Assembly: GCA_003725745.1 (NCBI GenBank)
Contig: RHDP01000001.1
Location: 2,757,501 to 2,821,500 of the forward strand
Length of the DNA stretch: 64,000 nt
Source: Streptomyces sp. I6
GTDB taxonomy: Bacteria > Actinomycetota > Actinomycetes > Streptomycetales > Streptomycetaceae
Direction: 5' to 3'
Position numbers and translations under genes: made by a program. Shown here piece after piece: positions 34,785 to 42,640 of this stretch (the first letter of the stretch is position 1; every line of letters starts with the position of its first letter). Under the pieces are notes generated by a model that searched no databases, was not told where the DNA came from, and saw nothing but the letters and a program-made list of their open reading frames with translations.

Positions 34785-37616
34785 TCAGCCCAGGCGGGTC
34801 AGCCTGGCACCGAAGCCGGGTTCAGCGAGTTCCTGCCGGAGGGCCACGGGCACGGCGACCTGGCTCGCACCCTCGCCGACGGTCAGCGAACCGACCACCG
34901 TGCCGGGCGCGGCCTCGTGCGGCAGGACCTTGCCCCCGTCCGTCAGCTCCAGCTTCACGGTGAGCCCGGACCAGCCGACCGCCCGCACGTCCTTGGTGGC
35001 CACGACCGGGACCGAACCGCCCAGGCCGTCCTCGACCACTCCGACGACCTGGCCCTTCTTGACGACCGTCGCGTTCTTCAGGGCGTCCTGGGTCGCCAGC
35101 ATCAGGTCCTTGCTCGCCTTGATCGCGGTACCGAGGATCGGGGTGTCGTACTGCGCGAGCACGGCGCCGACGATCAGCTGGTCCGTGTCACCGACCATCT
35201 TGTGGGCGGCGAAGAGGAGATTGCCGCCCGCCTTGGTGGTGCTGCCGGTCTTGATGCCGAGCGCGCCGTCGAACGGCGGCAGTTCGTTGTAGTTCCGCCA
35301 TGTCTTGCCCGACGGGTCCGTCCACTCCGGCAGCTTGGTGATGTCCATCAGGGCCTTGATCTCGACCAGCTTCAGCCCCAGCTTGACCTGGTCCTCGGCC
35401 GTGCTGACGGTCGTCGCGTCCAGCCCGGACGGGTCCGTGTACGTCGTGTTCTTCATGCCGAGCTCCTCGGCGGCGGCGTTCATCTTCTCGACGAACGCCT
35501 TCTCCGAGCCCGAGTCCCAGCGAGCCAGCTGCCGCGCGATGTTGTTCGCGGACGGAATCATGATCGCCGCCAGCGCGTCCTTCAGGCTGATCTTGTCGCC
35601 CTTCTTGACGGTGTTCAGCGTCGACTCGTTGTCCGTCTTGTCGAGCTGGCCGTCCGACTCCCCCTTGGCGTCGATCTCGATCATGGGCCCCTCCTCGCCC
35701 GGTTTGAGCGGGTGGTTCTTGAGGATCACGTATGCCGTCATCGACTTGGTCACGCTTGCGATCGGCACGGGCTTCTGCTCGCCGGAGGAGCCGAGCGCGC
35801 CGAGTCCGGACGCGGCCATGTACGCCTGGCCCTTGGCGGGCCAGGGCAGCTGCGGGGCGGCACCCTCGAAGGCGTACGCGGGCTTGGCGGTCAGCGAGAG
35901 GGTGGGCTCCGGGAGCGGACGCAGGGTCTGTACGACAGCGAAGACGATCAGGAGCAGTACGACGAGCGGCGTCCAGATCCTGACCCGCCGCACCAGGGTG
36001 CGCACCGGAGTCTGCGGGGGCGGCGGGGTGTTGGTCAGTTCGGCCAGCAGATCGAGCGGCGGCTTGGGCGGCATGGGCTGCTGTCGCGTGCGCTCGGGCT
36101 CGGTGAGTGACGCGGGCGGGGCGGCGGCGTACCCGCCGGGCACGGCCGGCTTCGCGCCCGGCGGGGCGGGCTTCGCGGCGGATGCGGCGGATGCGGCGGA
36201 TGCGGCGGATGCGGCGGACGGTACGTCGTCGCGCCGCAGCGGCACGAACGTGCTGGTCCGCTCGGCGGCCGACTCGGGGGCACCACCGGAGGCCCGGCCG
36301 GGACCGGGCTCGGAGGCGGGCGCGGAGTCCGGCTTGGGCGCGGAGTCCGGCTCGGAGGCGGGTTCGGGCGCGGAGTCCGGCTCGGAGGCGGGCTTGGAGG
36401 TGGACGTGGGCTGGGACGCGGACGCGGCACCGGCGGCAGGGGCCGCCGCTCCCCCGCCGCCGGAGGGGGTCCTGGAACCGGCGGTGCCCTCGGGGCCGGG
36501 ACGGTCCTCGGGCTCCGCCGCCGGCTTCGTGGCGGGCCTCGGTCCGGGCTTCACCGGCCCGCTCGGGGGCGCGGTGACCCTGAGTGCCGTGGTGCGCTCC
36601 GCCTCCTGCTCCGAGCCCGCGCGCTCGGAACCGGTGCGGTCGGAACCCGTGCGCTCGGCGCCCGCTCGCGTGGAAGCCGTGGAAGCCGTGGAAGCCGTCG
36701 AGGACTCCGCCGACTGCTTCGGTGCCGCTGCCGGCGGGGTGACCTTGAGCGCGGTGGTCGGCTGGTCCACGGCAGGCCGGGGCAGCGCGGTGCCGACGGC
36801 CACCGGTTTGCCGATCGGCGTCCGGTTCCCCTCGTCGCCGCCCTCTTCACCGGCCCTGGCCGCATCTGCCGATACGACGGCCTCGGCGCCCTCCGGGCCC
36901 TCTTCGGTGGCGCCGCCCTCGGTCGCGGTGGCGCCGCCCTCGGCCGTCCGGGTCGCAGCCCAGCGGGGTGCCCTGGTCCGGGCACCGTCCTCGTCGCCGC
37001 TCCCGCCCCGGACGCCCCGGCCACTCCGGCCGCCGGCATCCGGGCCGGCCGGCGGTTCCACGTCGACGGACTTGCGGGGTGCGGGCGCCACGGGCCTCTT
37101 CGCGCCCTCGTCGGCCACCTCGGGTGCGCTGCGGGCGACTTCAGGGGTGCCCGAGTCCGCGGCCTGGTCGTCGGCGTCCGCCGCCGCGGACTCGTTCGCC
37201 GCGTCCTTCTCGCGCTCGTCCGTGCCGGAGAGCCATGCGGTCACGGCTTCCCGGAGGCGGTCGTCGCCGTCCGGCGCGTGCTCGCCGCCGTCGGCGGGCC
37301 GGTCTTCGGGGGCTCCGGACTCCGTCGCGATGCCGGAACCGGACGCGGACCCGGATGCGTCCCCCTCCGTGTCCCCGTCCTCGACTGCTCCCCGGCCCCT
37401 GTCCCTGTCCGCGCCTGCCCCCCTGTCACTGTCCGAGGACGTCGGCCGGGACGGCTCCGACGGCGGTGTCCTGAACACCGCCGTCGGCTGGTCGGTCCGC
37501 CCCTCGGAGGACGCCCCCTCCGGACGGGCCACGGCAAGCCGCGGATCACGTTCGCCCGGAGTCGTCTCCCCCGACGACTTCTGCTGCTCCGACTTGTCGG
37601 GGGACTCGCCCGCCAC
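34785..37616 (-). CDS. D-alanyl-D-alanine carboxypeptidase (PBP4/5-like) with ~540-residue disordered cytoplasmic tail
   Basis: Peptidoglycan carboxypeptidase of 943 residues. The GTG at 37616 is chosen because GGAGGAGG lies 7 bases upstream; earlier in-frame codons lack such a site. One membrane helix at about 547-566 (TPLVVLLLIVFAVVQTL) places the catalytic domain outside. The active-site serine motif is SVTK (Ser ~621), SAN follows at ~688 and KTG (GIKTGSTT) at ~786, all in order for an S11 carboxypeptidase. The N-terminal 540 residues are rich in Ala, Pro, Glu and Ser and contain recurring threonine motifs: QPTAVFRTPP, QPTTALKVTPP, ERTTALRVTAPP, ERTSTFVPLRR. These resemble Ser/Thr-kinase or FHA targets, which is inference. 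It is divergent from the GPP34 gene. Confidence 0.92.
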   Translation of the reverse strand: MAGESPDKSEQQKSSGETTPGERDPRLAVARPEGASSEGRTDQPTAVFRTPPSEPSRPTSSDSDRGAGADRDRGRGAVEDGDTEGDASGSASGSGIATESGAPEDRPADGGEHAPDGDDRLREAVTAWLSGTDEREKDAANESAAADADDQAADSGTPEVARSAPEVADEGAKRPVAPAPRKSVDVEPPAGPDAGGRSGRGVRGGSGDEDGARTRAPRWAATRTAEGGATATEGGATEEGPEGAEAVVSADAARAGEEGGDEGNRTPIGKPVAVGTALPRPAVDQPTTALKVTPPAAAPKQSAESSTASTASTASTRAGAERTGSDRTGSERAGSEQEAERTTALRVTAPPSGPVKPGPRPATKPAAEPEDRPGPEGTAGSRTPSGGGGAAAPAAGAASASQPTSTSKPASEPDSAPEPASEPDSAPKPDSAPASEPGPGRASGGAPESAAERTSTFVPLRRDDVPSAASAASAASAASAAKPAPPGAKPAVPGGYAAAPPASLTEPERTRQQPMPPKPPLDLLAELTNTPPPPQTPVRTLVRRVRIWTPLVVLLLIVFAVVQTLRPLPEPTLSLTAKPAYAFEGAAPQLPWPAKGQAYMAASGLGALGSSGEQKPVPIASVTKSMTAYVILKNHPLKPGEEGPMIEIDAKGESDGQLDKTDNESTLNTVKKGDKISLKDALAAIMIPSANNIARQLARWDSGSEKAFVEKMNAAAEELGMKNTTYTDPSGLDATTVSTAEDQVKLGLKLVEIKALMDITKLPEWTDPSGKTWRNYNELPPFDGALGIKTGSTTKAGGNLLFAAHKMVGDTDQLIVGAVLAQYDTPILGTAIKASKDLMLATQDALKNATVVKKGQVVGVVEDGLGGSVPVVATKDVRAVGWSGLTVKLELTDGGKVLPHEAAPGTVVGSLTVGEGASQVAVPVALRQELAEPGFGARLTRLG

Positions 37617-37831
37617 CGTGCCTCCTCCGTGCCTCAAACCTGAATCCGCCGTGACGCTGGTACCACCCGCACCACTGTCCGAACCATCTACCAGTGTCCT
37701 GTGTGAGCCCTCGGCCCCCGTGCTAGACGAGAACGACATACCTACCGGTTCCCGTACGAAGCACCCAGGCACTCTCGACAGACCAATGTGAGAGGCGTCA
37801 CCCTGTCATTCATCCACGCGGGGAGGCATGG

Positions 37832-38551
37832 ATGGGCAGGAGCCGCAGAACACTTCCGGAGGAGCTTCTGCTGCTCGCTCTGGACCCGGCCACGGGTACC
37901 ACAGCGCAGCCGCAGTCGCTCGACCTCGGCCTGGCCGGAGCACAGCTAGTGGAGCTGGCCCTGGCGGGACGGATAGCCCCAGACGGGGATCGTATCGCCG
38001 TGGTGATGCCACGGCCGACAGGAGATCCGACACTGGACTCCGCACTGGAGCTGCTACGCAGGCGCGGCAGTCCGGTACGGGCGGTCCACTGGATCGGCGG
38101 GCCCCGACTGGGGTTGCGCCAGACCTACCTTTCACATCTGGAAAGGTGCGGCATGGTCCATGCCGTGGCCGGACAGATGTGCGGGGTACTGCCGACGACT
38201 CGCTACCAGGCGACGGACACGGCGATCAGCCGGGAGATCAGGGCCCGGCTGGACAGTGCCATCCGCACCGGCGTACCGCCGGACCCGCGGACGGCCGCGC
38301 TCGCCGCACTGGCGCACGCGGTCGGCCTCGGCAAGCACCTCTATCCCGGCAACGAGGGGCGGTCCTCCCGCTCCCGGCTGCGGGACCTGATCAGGCACGA
38401 CCCCATGGGCGGACTCGTGGCCCACGCCGTGATGGACGTTCAGAACGGTGTGTCCGCGCAGCCTCGCCGCAGCCCGGCAGCGACCGGCCGGCAGTCGGCC
38501 GTCCAGATGCCGGCACGACGCGGCGGCATGGCCCGCGCCGCCGTCCACTAG
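37832..38551 (+). CDS. GPP34 (GOLPH3/Vps74-like) phosphoprotein-family protein
   Basis: Protein of 239 residues. The ATG at 37832 follows GGGAGG. The N-terminus has the family start LPEELLLLALDPATGTT, then LDLGLAGAQLVELALAGRI; RRGSPVRAVHWIGG and LRDLIRHDPMGGLVAHAVMDV follow. In eukaryotes GOLPH3 binds phosphatidylinositol-4-phosphate and retains Golgi enzymes. Many actinobacteria carry homologues of unknown function, usually one or a few per genome and often near developmental regulators. The two arms of the divergent region to the carboxypeptidase (37617-37831) hold both promoters. Confidence 0.88.
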   Translation: MGRSRRTLPEELLLLALDPATGTTAQPQSLDLGLAGAQLVELALAGRIAPDGDRIAVVMPRPTGDPTLDSALELLRRRGSPVRAVHWIGGPRLGLRQTYLSHLERCGMVHAVAGQMCGVLPTTRYQATDTAISREIRARLDSAIRTGVPPDPRTAALAALAHAVGLGKHLYPGNEGRSSRSRLRDLIRHDPMGGLVAHAVMDVQNGVSAQPRRSPAATGRQSAVQMPARRGGMARAAVH

Positions 38552-38726
38552 GGCCGCAGGTACGGGTGCGGGCCCGGCGCACCGGCCCGGACACGAGCGG
38601 ACACGCACCGGCGCGGATGCACCTGGGACGCCCACGGCCGTGGACGCGCCCCCGGGAGACCCGTTCGCGTGCCCGTCGGGCTTTTCCGCCCCGCCGACGT
38701 CGCCCCTGACCCGGTGCGGGAGCCGC

Positions 38727-38770
38727 AGAAGGCGCGGGGCAGTCGTACGTACGACTGCCCCGCGCCTTCT
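38727..38770 (+). terminator. Perfect 22-bp inverted repeat, terminator of the GPP34 gene
   Basis: Left arm 38727-38748 and right arm 38749-38770 are perfectly complementary, centred on GTACGTAC, with no unpaired loop in the DNA. In RNA the centre would open into a small loop. It lies 176 bases after the GPP34 stop and before the regulator gene. Confidence 0.75.
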
Positions 38771-38950
38771 CCACGGGCTGCGATCCCACCCCGCCGCCCC
38801 GGGACCTCACGCAGGCGCGCGCCTCTTGTCGCGCGACGCCGCGCCCACGCGCAGACGCACCGTCCAGCGCAACGCTGCGACCCGGCGCAGCGCGTGCCGT
38901 GCGGCGCCACCCGCGCCACCCGCGCCACCCCGCCCGCCGAACGCGTGAGC

Positions 38951-39002
38951 GCCGCCACGACGCACCGCCATAATGCGCCGCCACGACGCACCGCCATGAT
39001 GC
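38951..39002. repeat. 26-bp direct repeat
   Basis: Two adjacent copies (38951-38976, 38977-39002) that begin GCCGCCACGACGCACCG and differ at one position (TAATGC against TGATGC). Confidence 0.92.
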
Positions 39003-39160
39003 GCCTCGCACTGCCGGAGTTTTTTTGTCCCCCGCATTGTGCGCGCGTGTCGTCGTTTTCCAGCGCGGGCAACACCTTTGGTGGCAGTCTGCTGAGACGT
39101 AGATACGCACAGCAACAGGACAGCAGAGCAGAGCAGTCCACAGCCGGAGGTGCAGTTCCC

Positions 39161-40018
39161 GTGGCGTCCAACGTCAACCCCACCGTCAGGCGTCGCCGTT
39201 TGGGCCAGGAGCTGCGCCGCCTCCGCGAACTCAAGGGCATGACGGCGGAGGAGGTGGCTGACCGTCTGCTCGTCTCCCAGTCGAAGATCAGCCGACTGGA
39301 GAACGGCCGGCGGTCGATCAGCCAGCGCGATGTGCGCGATCTCTGCGGAGTGTACGAGGTCGAGGACCACCGTGTCGTCGACTCCCTGATGCAGATGGCC
39401 AAGGACTCCCGCCAGCAGGGCTGGTGGCACGCGTTCGGCGACATCCCGTACAGCGTCTACATCGGCCTGGAGACGGACGCGGCCAGCCTCCGGGTCTACG
39501 AGCCGCAGATCGTGCCCGGCCTGCTGCAGACCAGGGAGTACGCGGAGGCGCTCATCACCGGCGCGCTGCCCGAGACGCCGAGCAGCGATGTGGAGAAGCG
39601 CGTACAGGTCCGGGTCCGCCGCCAGGAGCGGATCGCCTCCGACGAGAGTCCGCTGCGCCTGTGGGCGGTGGTGGACGAGGCCGCGCTGCGGCGGGTCGTG
39701 GGCAACAAGGAGATGATGCGCGAGCAGCTCGAGCATCTCGTAGAGCAGTCGCAACTGCCGCACGTCACCGTCCAGGTGCTGCCGTTCAGCATGGGCGCCC
39801 ATCCGGGGATCACGGGCCACTACGCCATCCTGGAGTTCCCTGACGCCTCAGACTCGAGCGTCGTGTACATCGAGGGCGTCACGAGCGACCTGTATCTGGA
39901 GAAGGCGAACGACGTCCACAAATACACCGTGATGTACGAGCATTTGCGGGCACAGGCGTTGAACGTCGAGCACACACGGGAGTTCATCGAGGACATCGCC
40001 AAGTCCTACGCCAGATAA
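39161..40018 (+). CDS. XRE-family regulator with DUF5753 (Scr1/WhiJ type)
   Basis: DNA-binding protein of 285 residues. The GTG at 39161 follows GGAGG. The N-terminal HTH reads RRRRLGQELRRLRELKGMTA, then EEVADRLLVSQSKISRLENG. The DUF5753 effector domain carries YIGLETDAASLRVYEPQIVPG, LLQTREYAEALI and VTVQVLPFSMGAHPG. Such proteins are encoded in tens of copies in streptomycetes, normally next to a small DUF397 partner that modulates them, as here (40259-40459). They control development and antibiotic genes (WhiJ and AbaA loci). Confidence 0.92.
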   Translation: MASNVNPTVRRRRLGQELRRLRELKGMTAEEVADRLLVSQSKISRLENGRRSISQRDVRDLCGVYEVEDHRVVDSLMQMAKDSRQQGWWHAFGDIPYSVYIGLETDAASLRVYEPQIVPGLLQTREYAEALITGALPETPSSDVEKRVQVRVRRQERIASDESPLRLWAVVDEAALRRVVGNKEMMREQLEHLVEQSQLPHVTVQVLPFSMGAHPGITGHYAILEFPDASDSSVVYIEGVTSDLYLEKANDVHKYTVMYEHLRAQALNVEHTREFIEDIAKSYAR

Positions 40019-40258
40019 ACGCAGTTCAGCGGGTGTCGCACTCCCCGCGCGAGGCGATGGGCGCACCGTTCGGAAGCAGACCGGGACGTCGCGGGGCACA
40101 AGGTACACCTTCGCGACCGCTTCCCGGAAGAGCTATACGGAATATGCCATCCGGTCGAGTGAAGGGACATTCTCAGCGGTCGAGCGTGCCGAGTAGCGTC
40201 GTGATCACGCCGTCGAGCACGTCGGCAGCACCGTCGAAACACTGAACCGGAGAAAGAC

Positions 40259-40459
40259 ATGGCTATTCACCAGGGCGCCACGGACACTTGGATCAAATCC
40301 TCGTACTCCGGCGGCAACGGCGCATGTGTCGAGGTCAAGTCCCCTGTCGTGCGGGCGATCGCCGTTCGCGACTCGAAGGCCCCCGAGGGCCCCTCCATCA
40401 CCTTCGTCCCCGACTCCTGGAACGCGTTCGTCCACGGCGTGAGCAGGGGCTCCCTCTAG
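40259..40459 (+). CDS. DUF397 partner protein
   Basis: Small protein of 66 residues: WIKSSYSGGNGACVEVK, then VRDSKAPEGPSITFVPDSWNAFV. This is the complete DUF397 fold. The ATG has a GGAGA site. In WhiJ-type systems the DUF397 protein interacts with the neighbouring XRE regulator and can relieve repression. A 240-base gap separates the two genes, which is larger than usual, and suggests separate promoters. Confidence 0.93.
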   Translation: MAIHQGATDTWIKSSYSGGNGACVEVKSPVVRAIAVRDSKAPEGPSITFVPDSWNAFVHGVSRGSL

Positions 40460-41104
40460 TGCCGCAGCCCGACACGAGCCGGAACCGGAACCGGTAGCAG
40501 GAGAATCAGGAAGCCGAAGGCTTCCGATGTCGGCCTCATCCCCACGGGCGCGGTGCCGGTCGGCGTCGAGCCGACCCGGCTCGACAGACAGAGCCCTCTC
40601 GACTGGTCCGCCGTCCCGGCCGAGGGGGCTCGGCCCTGCGGGTCCCGGCCGACCCGCCACGCAGCCTCAGCAGCAGCCCCGCCCCACCCACCCCCGCCTC
40701 AGCAGAGCCACCCTCCCCGGTACGGCCCTCCCCCGTGCGGCCCTCCCCGTGCCGGTCACCCCTCAGGTGGAACGCGTCTCCACAACTCGCCCGCCCGGCA
40801 CCCGCGGCCGTCGCCACGGACCTGTTGCGTCGGCCCCGAGCGCCCACCGCACGAGGCGCGCCGCAACGGCCGTCGGCGATCCGGCAGGCAGGTGGAGAGG
40901 CAGCAGCCGGCAACACCGGCCGGGTGGCCGGCGACGCCTCCGGGTGGCGCGGCGGCCGCGGGGCCCGGATGACCGCCGCCCCCGAACCGCATCCGCCCGG
41001 CCCCACGGCGGTCCCTCCCGGTCGACGCTGGTGAGCCGATGCGGTCACCGCCGTCCACCGAGCGTCGCGCGGCATGCCCACCGGCGGAGGGGTCCCCCGG
41101 GTGG
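40460..41104. other. 645-base intergenic region
   Basis: No gene is supported between the convergent DUF397 and ADP-ribosylglycohydrolase genes. Frames open on both strands are Arg/Pro/Ala-rich and mutually overlapping. The stretch includes short direct repeats of GCCCTCCCC(GTGCGG) near 40725-40755. No clear terminator hairpin was found. Confidence 0.5.
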
Positions 41105-42220
41105 TCAGCCGCGCGGGTAGCGCTGGAGCCAGCCGGCCGCCGCGACGGCGGGGCCGTGGAGCGCGGGCCCCTGGGTCATCTCCATGGCGAAGTCGTCGGC
41201 GAGTTCGAGGATGGTGGAACGGCCCTCGACTTCCGCCAGCCAGGCGGGAGGCAGCGCCGTCTCGCCGTGAAGTGCGCCGAGGAGGGCTCCGCAGAGGGTG
41301 CCGGTGGTGTGCGAAGCGCCGTCGTGGTTGACCGCGAGGCGGAGCCCGTGCCGGACGTCCTCACCGACAAGGGTGCAGTAGACGGCGACGGCGAGGGCGT
41401 CCTCGGCGTTCTCGGGTTCACCGAGGGCGTCGACGCGGGTGGGGCTGGGGATGCCCTGGCGTACCGCGCCGAGGGCCTGCTTCAGCGCGTCGCTCACGGG
41501 CTGGTGGCCCGGCCTGGGGGTGAGGAGGGACAGCGCCCGCTGGACGGACGCGTCGACGGTCTCGCCGCGGGCCAGCCCGTGGACGATCACCGCGAACGCA
41601 CCGGCCGAGAGGTACGCCGTGGGATGCCCGTGGGTCTGCGCCGCGCACTCCACGGCGAGCTGGCAGACCAGCTGGGGTTCCCAGCCCACGAGCAGTCCGA
41701 AGGGCGCGGAGCGGACGAGCGCGCCCGCGTCGCGGGCGGTGGGGTTCTTGGGTCTGTCGATGGTGCCGAGCACCTCGTCGGCGAGACCGGTGAGGCAGGC
41801 GGGCGCCGGGTCACGGCGGGTGTAGAGCCATTCCTCGCGGGCGAGCCAGCCGTTGTCCTTGCGGCGCTCGTCGGGGCCCCAGTCGCGCTGAGTGGCCGCC
41901 CAGCGCAGATGGGCACGGTGGACGTCGGTCGGCGGGTGCCAGGCACCGGTGTCACGGCGGACCTGGGCGCGTATGAGGCCGTCGACGGTGAAGAGGGTCA
42001 GCTGGGTGGCCGCGGTGACGGCGCCGCGGCGGCCGTACGCGGGGGCGAGGTCGGCGACCCCGTCGGGGCCGTGGGCGGCGCGGATCTCGTCCAGCGACAG
42101 CGCTGCCACCCCGGCGCCCAGGGCGTCGCCGACAGCCCCGCCCAGCAGACAGCCGCGCACCCGGGCACGGAAGTCCTGCTGCTCGGCACGTCCCCAGACG
42201 GCTGCGGCTCCCGTGGTCAC
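41105..42220 (-). CDS. ADP-ribosylglycohydrolase-family protein, metal site degenerate
   Basis: Protein of 371 residues with the all-helical ADPRH fold. The GTG at 42220 follows GGGAGGGAG. RVRGCLLGGAVGDALG near the N-terminus and SHTTGTLCGALLGALHG near the C-terminus mark the family. Active ADPRH enzymes bind two Mg ions through a (S/T)DDT motif and a DxDT motif; here the positions read TAATQLTL and NHDGASHTTG, so two or more acidic ligands are gone. Hydrolysis of ADP-ribose from proteins may be lost, with binding or signalling kept, or another residue may substitute. The window also contains an ADP-ribosyltransferase toxin at 46878-51609, but no operon link exists. Confidence 0.85.
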   Translation of the reverse strand: MTTGAAAVWGRAEQQDFRARVRGCLLGGAVGDALGAGVAALSLDEIRAAHGPDGVADLAPAYGRRGAVTAATQLTLFTVDGLIRAQVRRDTGAWHPPTDVHRAHLRWAATQRDWGPDERRKDNGWLAREEWLYTRRDPAPACLTGLADEVLGTIDRPKNPTARDAGALVRSAPFGLLVGWEPQLVCQLAVECAAQTHGHPTAYLSAGAFAVIVHGLARGETVDASVQRALSLLTPRPGHQPVSDALKQALGAVRQGIPSPTRVDALGEPENAEDALAVAVYCTLVGEDVRHGLRLAVNHDGASHTTGTLCGALLGALHGETALPPAWLAEVEGRSTILELADDFAMEMTQGPALHGPAVAAAGWLQRYPRG

Positions 42221-42321
42221 GCGGCTCCCTCCCTGCTCGTGCGGAGCACTTTAATCGACCGTGAGAGAACGCTCATGGGTGGAATCCGGCTGCCGTGGCC
42301 CCGTGAAGCGGAACGCGGCGG

Positions 42322-42366
42322 CCGGCCCCGGCCCCGGCCCCGGTCCGGGGCCGGGGCCGGGGCCGG
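42322..42366. terminator. Perfect 22-bp inverted repeat between fbiC and the ADPRH gene
   Basis: Left arm 42322-42343 and right arm 42345-42366 consist of CCGG/CCCC units and are perfectly complementary around a single T. Flanking CCGTGA (42301-42306) and TCACGG (42367-42372) extend the dyad. It stands about 275 bases after the fbiC stop on the minus strand, and 102 bases before the ADPRH start, so it may end transcription from either gene or attenuate. The rest of 42221-42640 shows only GCATGGC repeats (42380-42400). Confidence 0.55.
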
Positions 42367-42640
42367 TCACGGCCCGCGGCGCATGGCGCATGGCGCATGG
42401 CGGCACAACCCCAGAGCGGAGGCTCCGCTGCCACCGCGGGCCCCTTCACGGACGTCCTCGCGGTGGCCCCTCGCATGCGCAACCGCGGCCGACGTCACGG
42501 CCCTCTCCCGCGCACCCCCGCCCGCCGGTCCCTCGCGTGCGCGGCCGCGGAGCCTCTGCCCGTGCGCCGCCGAGGAGCCCCACCACCGGCTCCTCGGGGT
42601 GCGCCGCCGCGGACCTGTCCGCGGGGGCCGTCACGGGCGC

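Larger units (their letters stand above)
38552..39160. other. 609-base intergenic region with terminator and short repeats
   Basis: No gene is supported. It holds the 22-bp hairpin at 38727-38770 and a 26-base direct repeat (38951-38976 and 38977-39002, differing in one base). A T7 run is at about 39022-39028, followed by a less GC-rich segment (GTCGTTTTCC, ACACCTTTGG) that probably carries the promoter of the regulator at 39161. Confidence 0.6.

Noticed and set aside
35305-37791. 828-codon plus-strand frame opposite the carboxypeptidase
   Set aside because: It is antisense of the disordered tail and catalytic domain, Ser/Pro-rich, without homology or a ribosome site.
40536-41081. Minus-strand 181-codon frame in the gap after DUF397
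   Set aside because: It is Arg/Gly/Ala-rich with repeated GEGRTGEG units from a short DNA repeat, and no family or ribosome site supports it.
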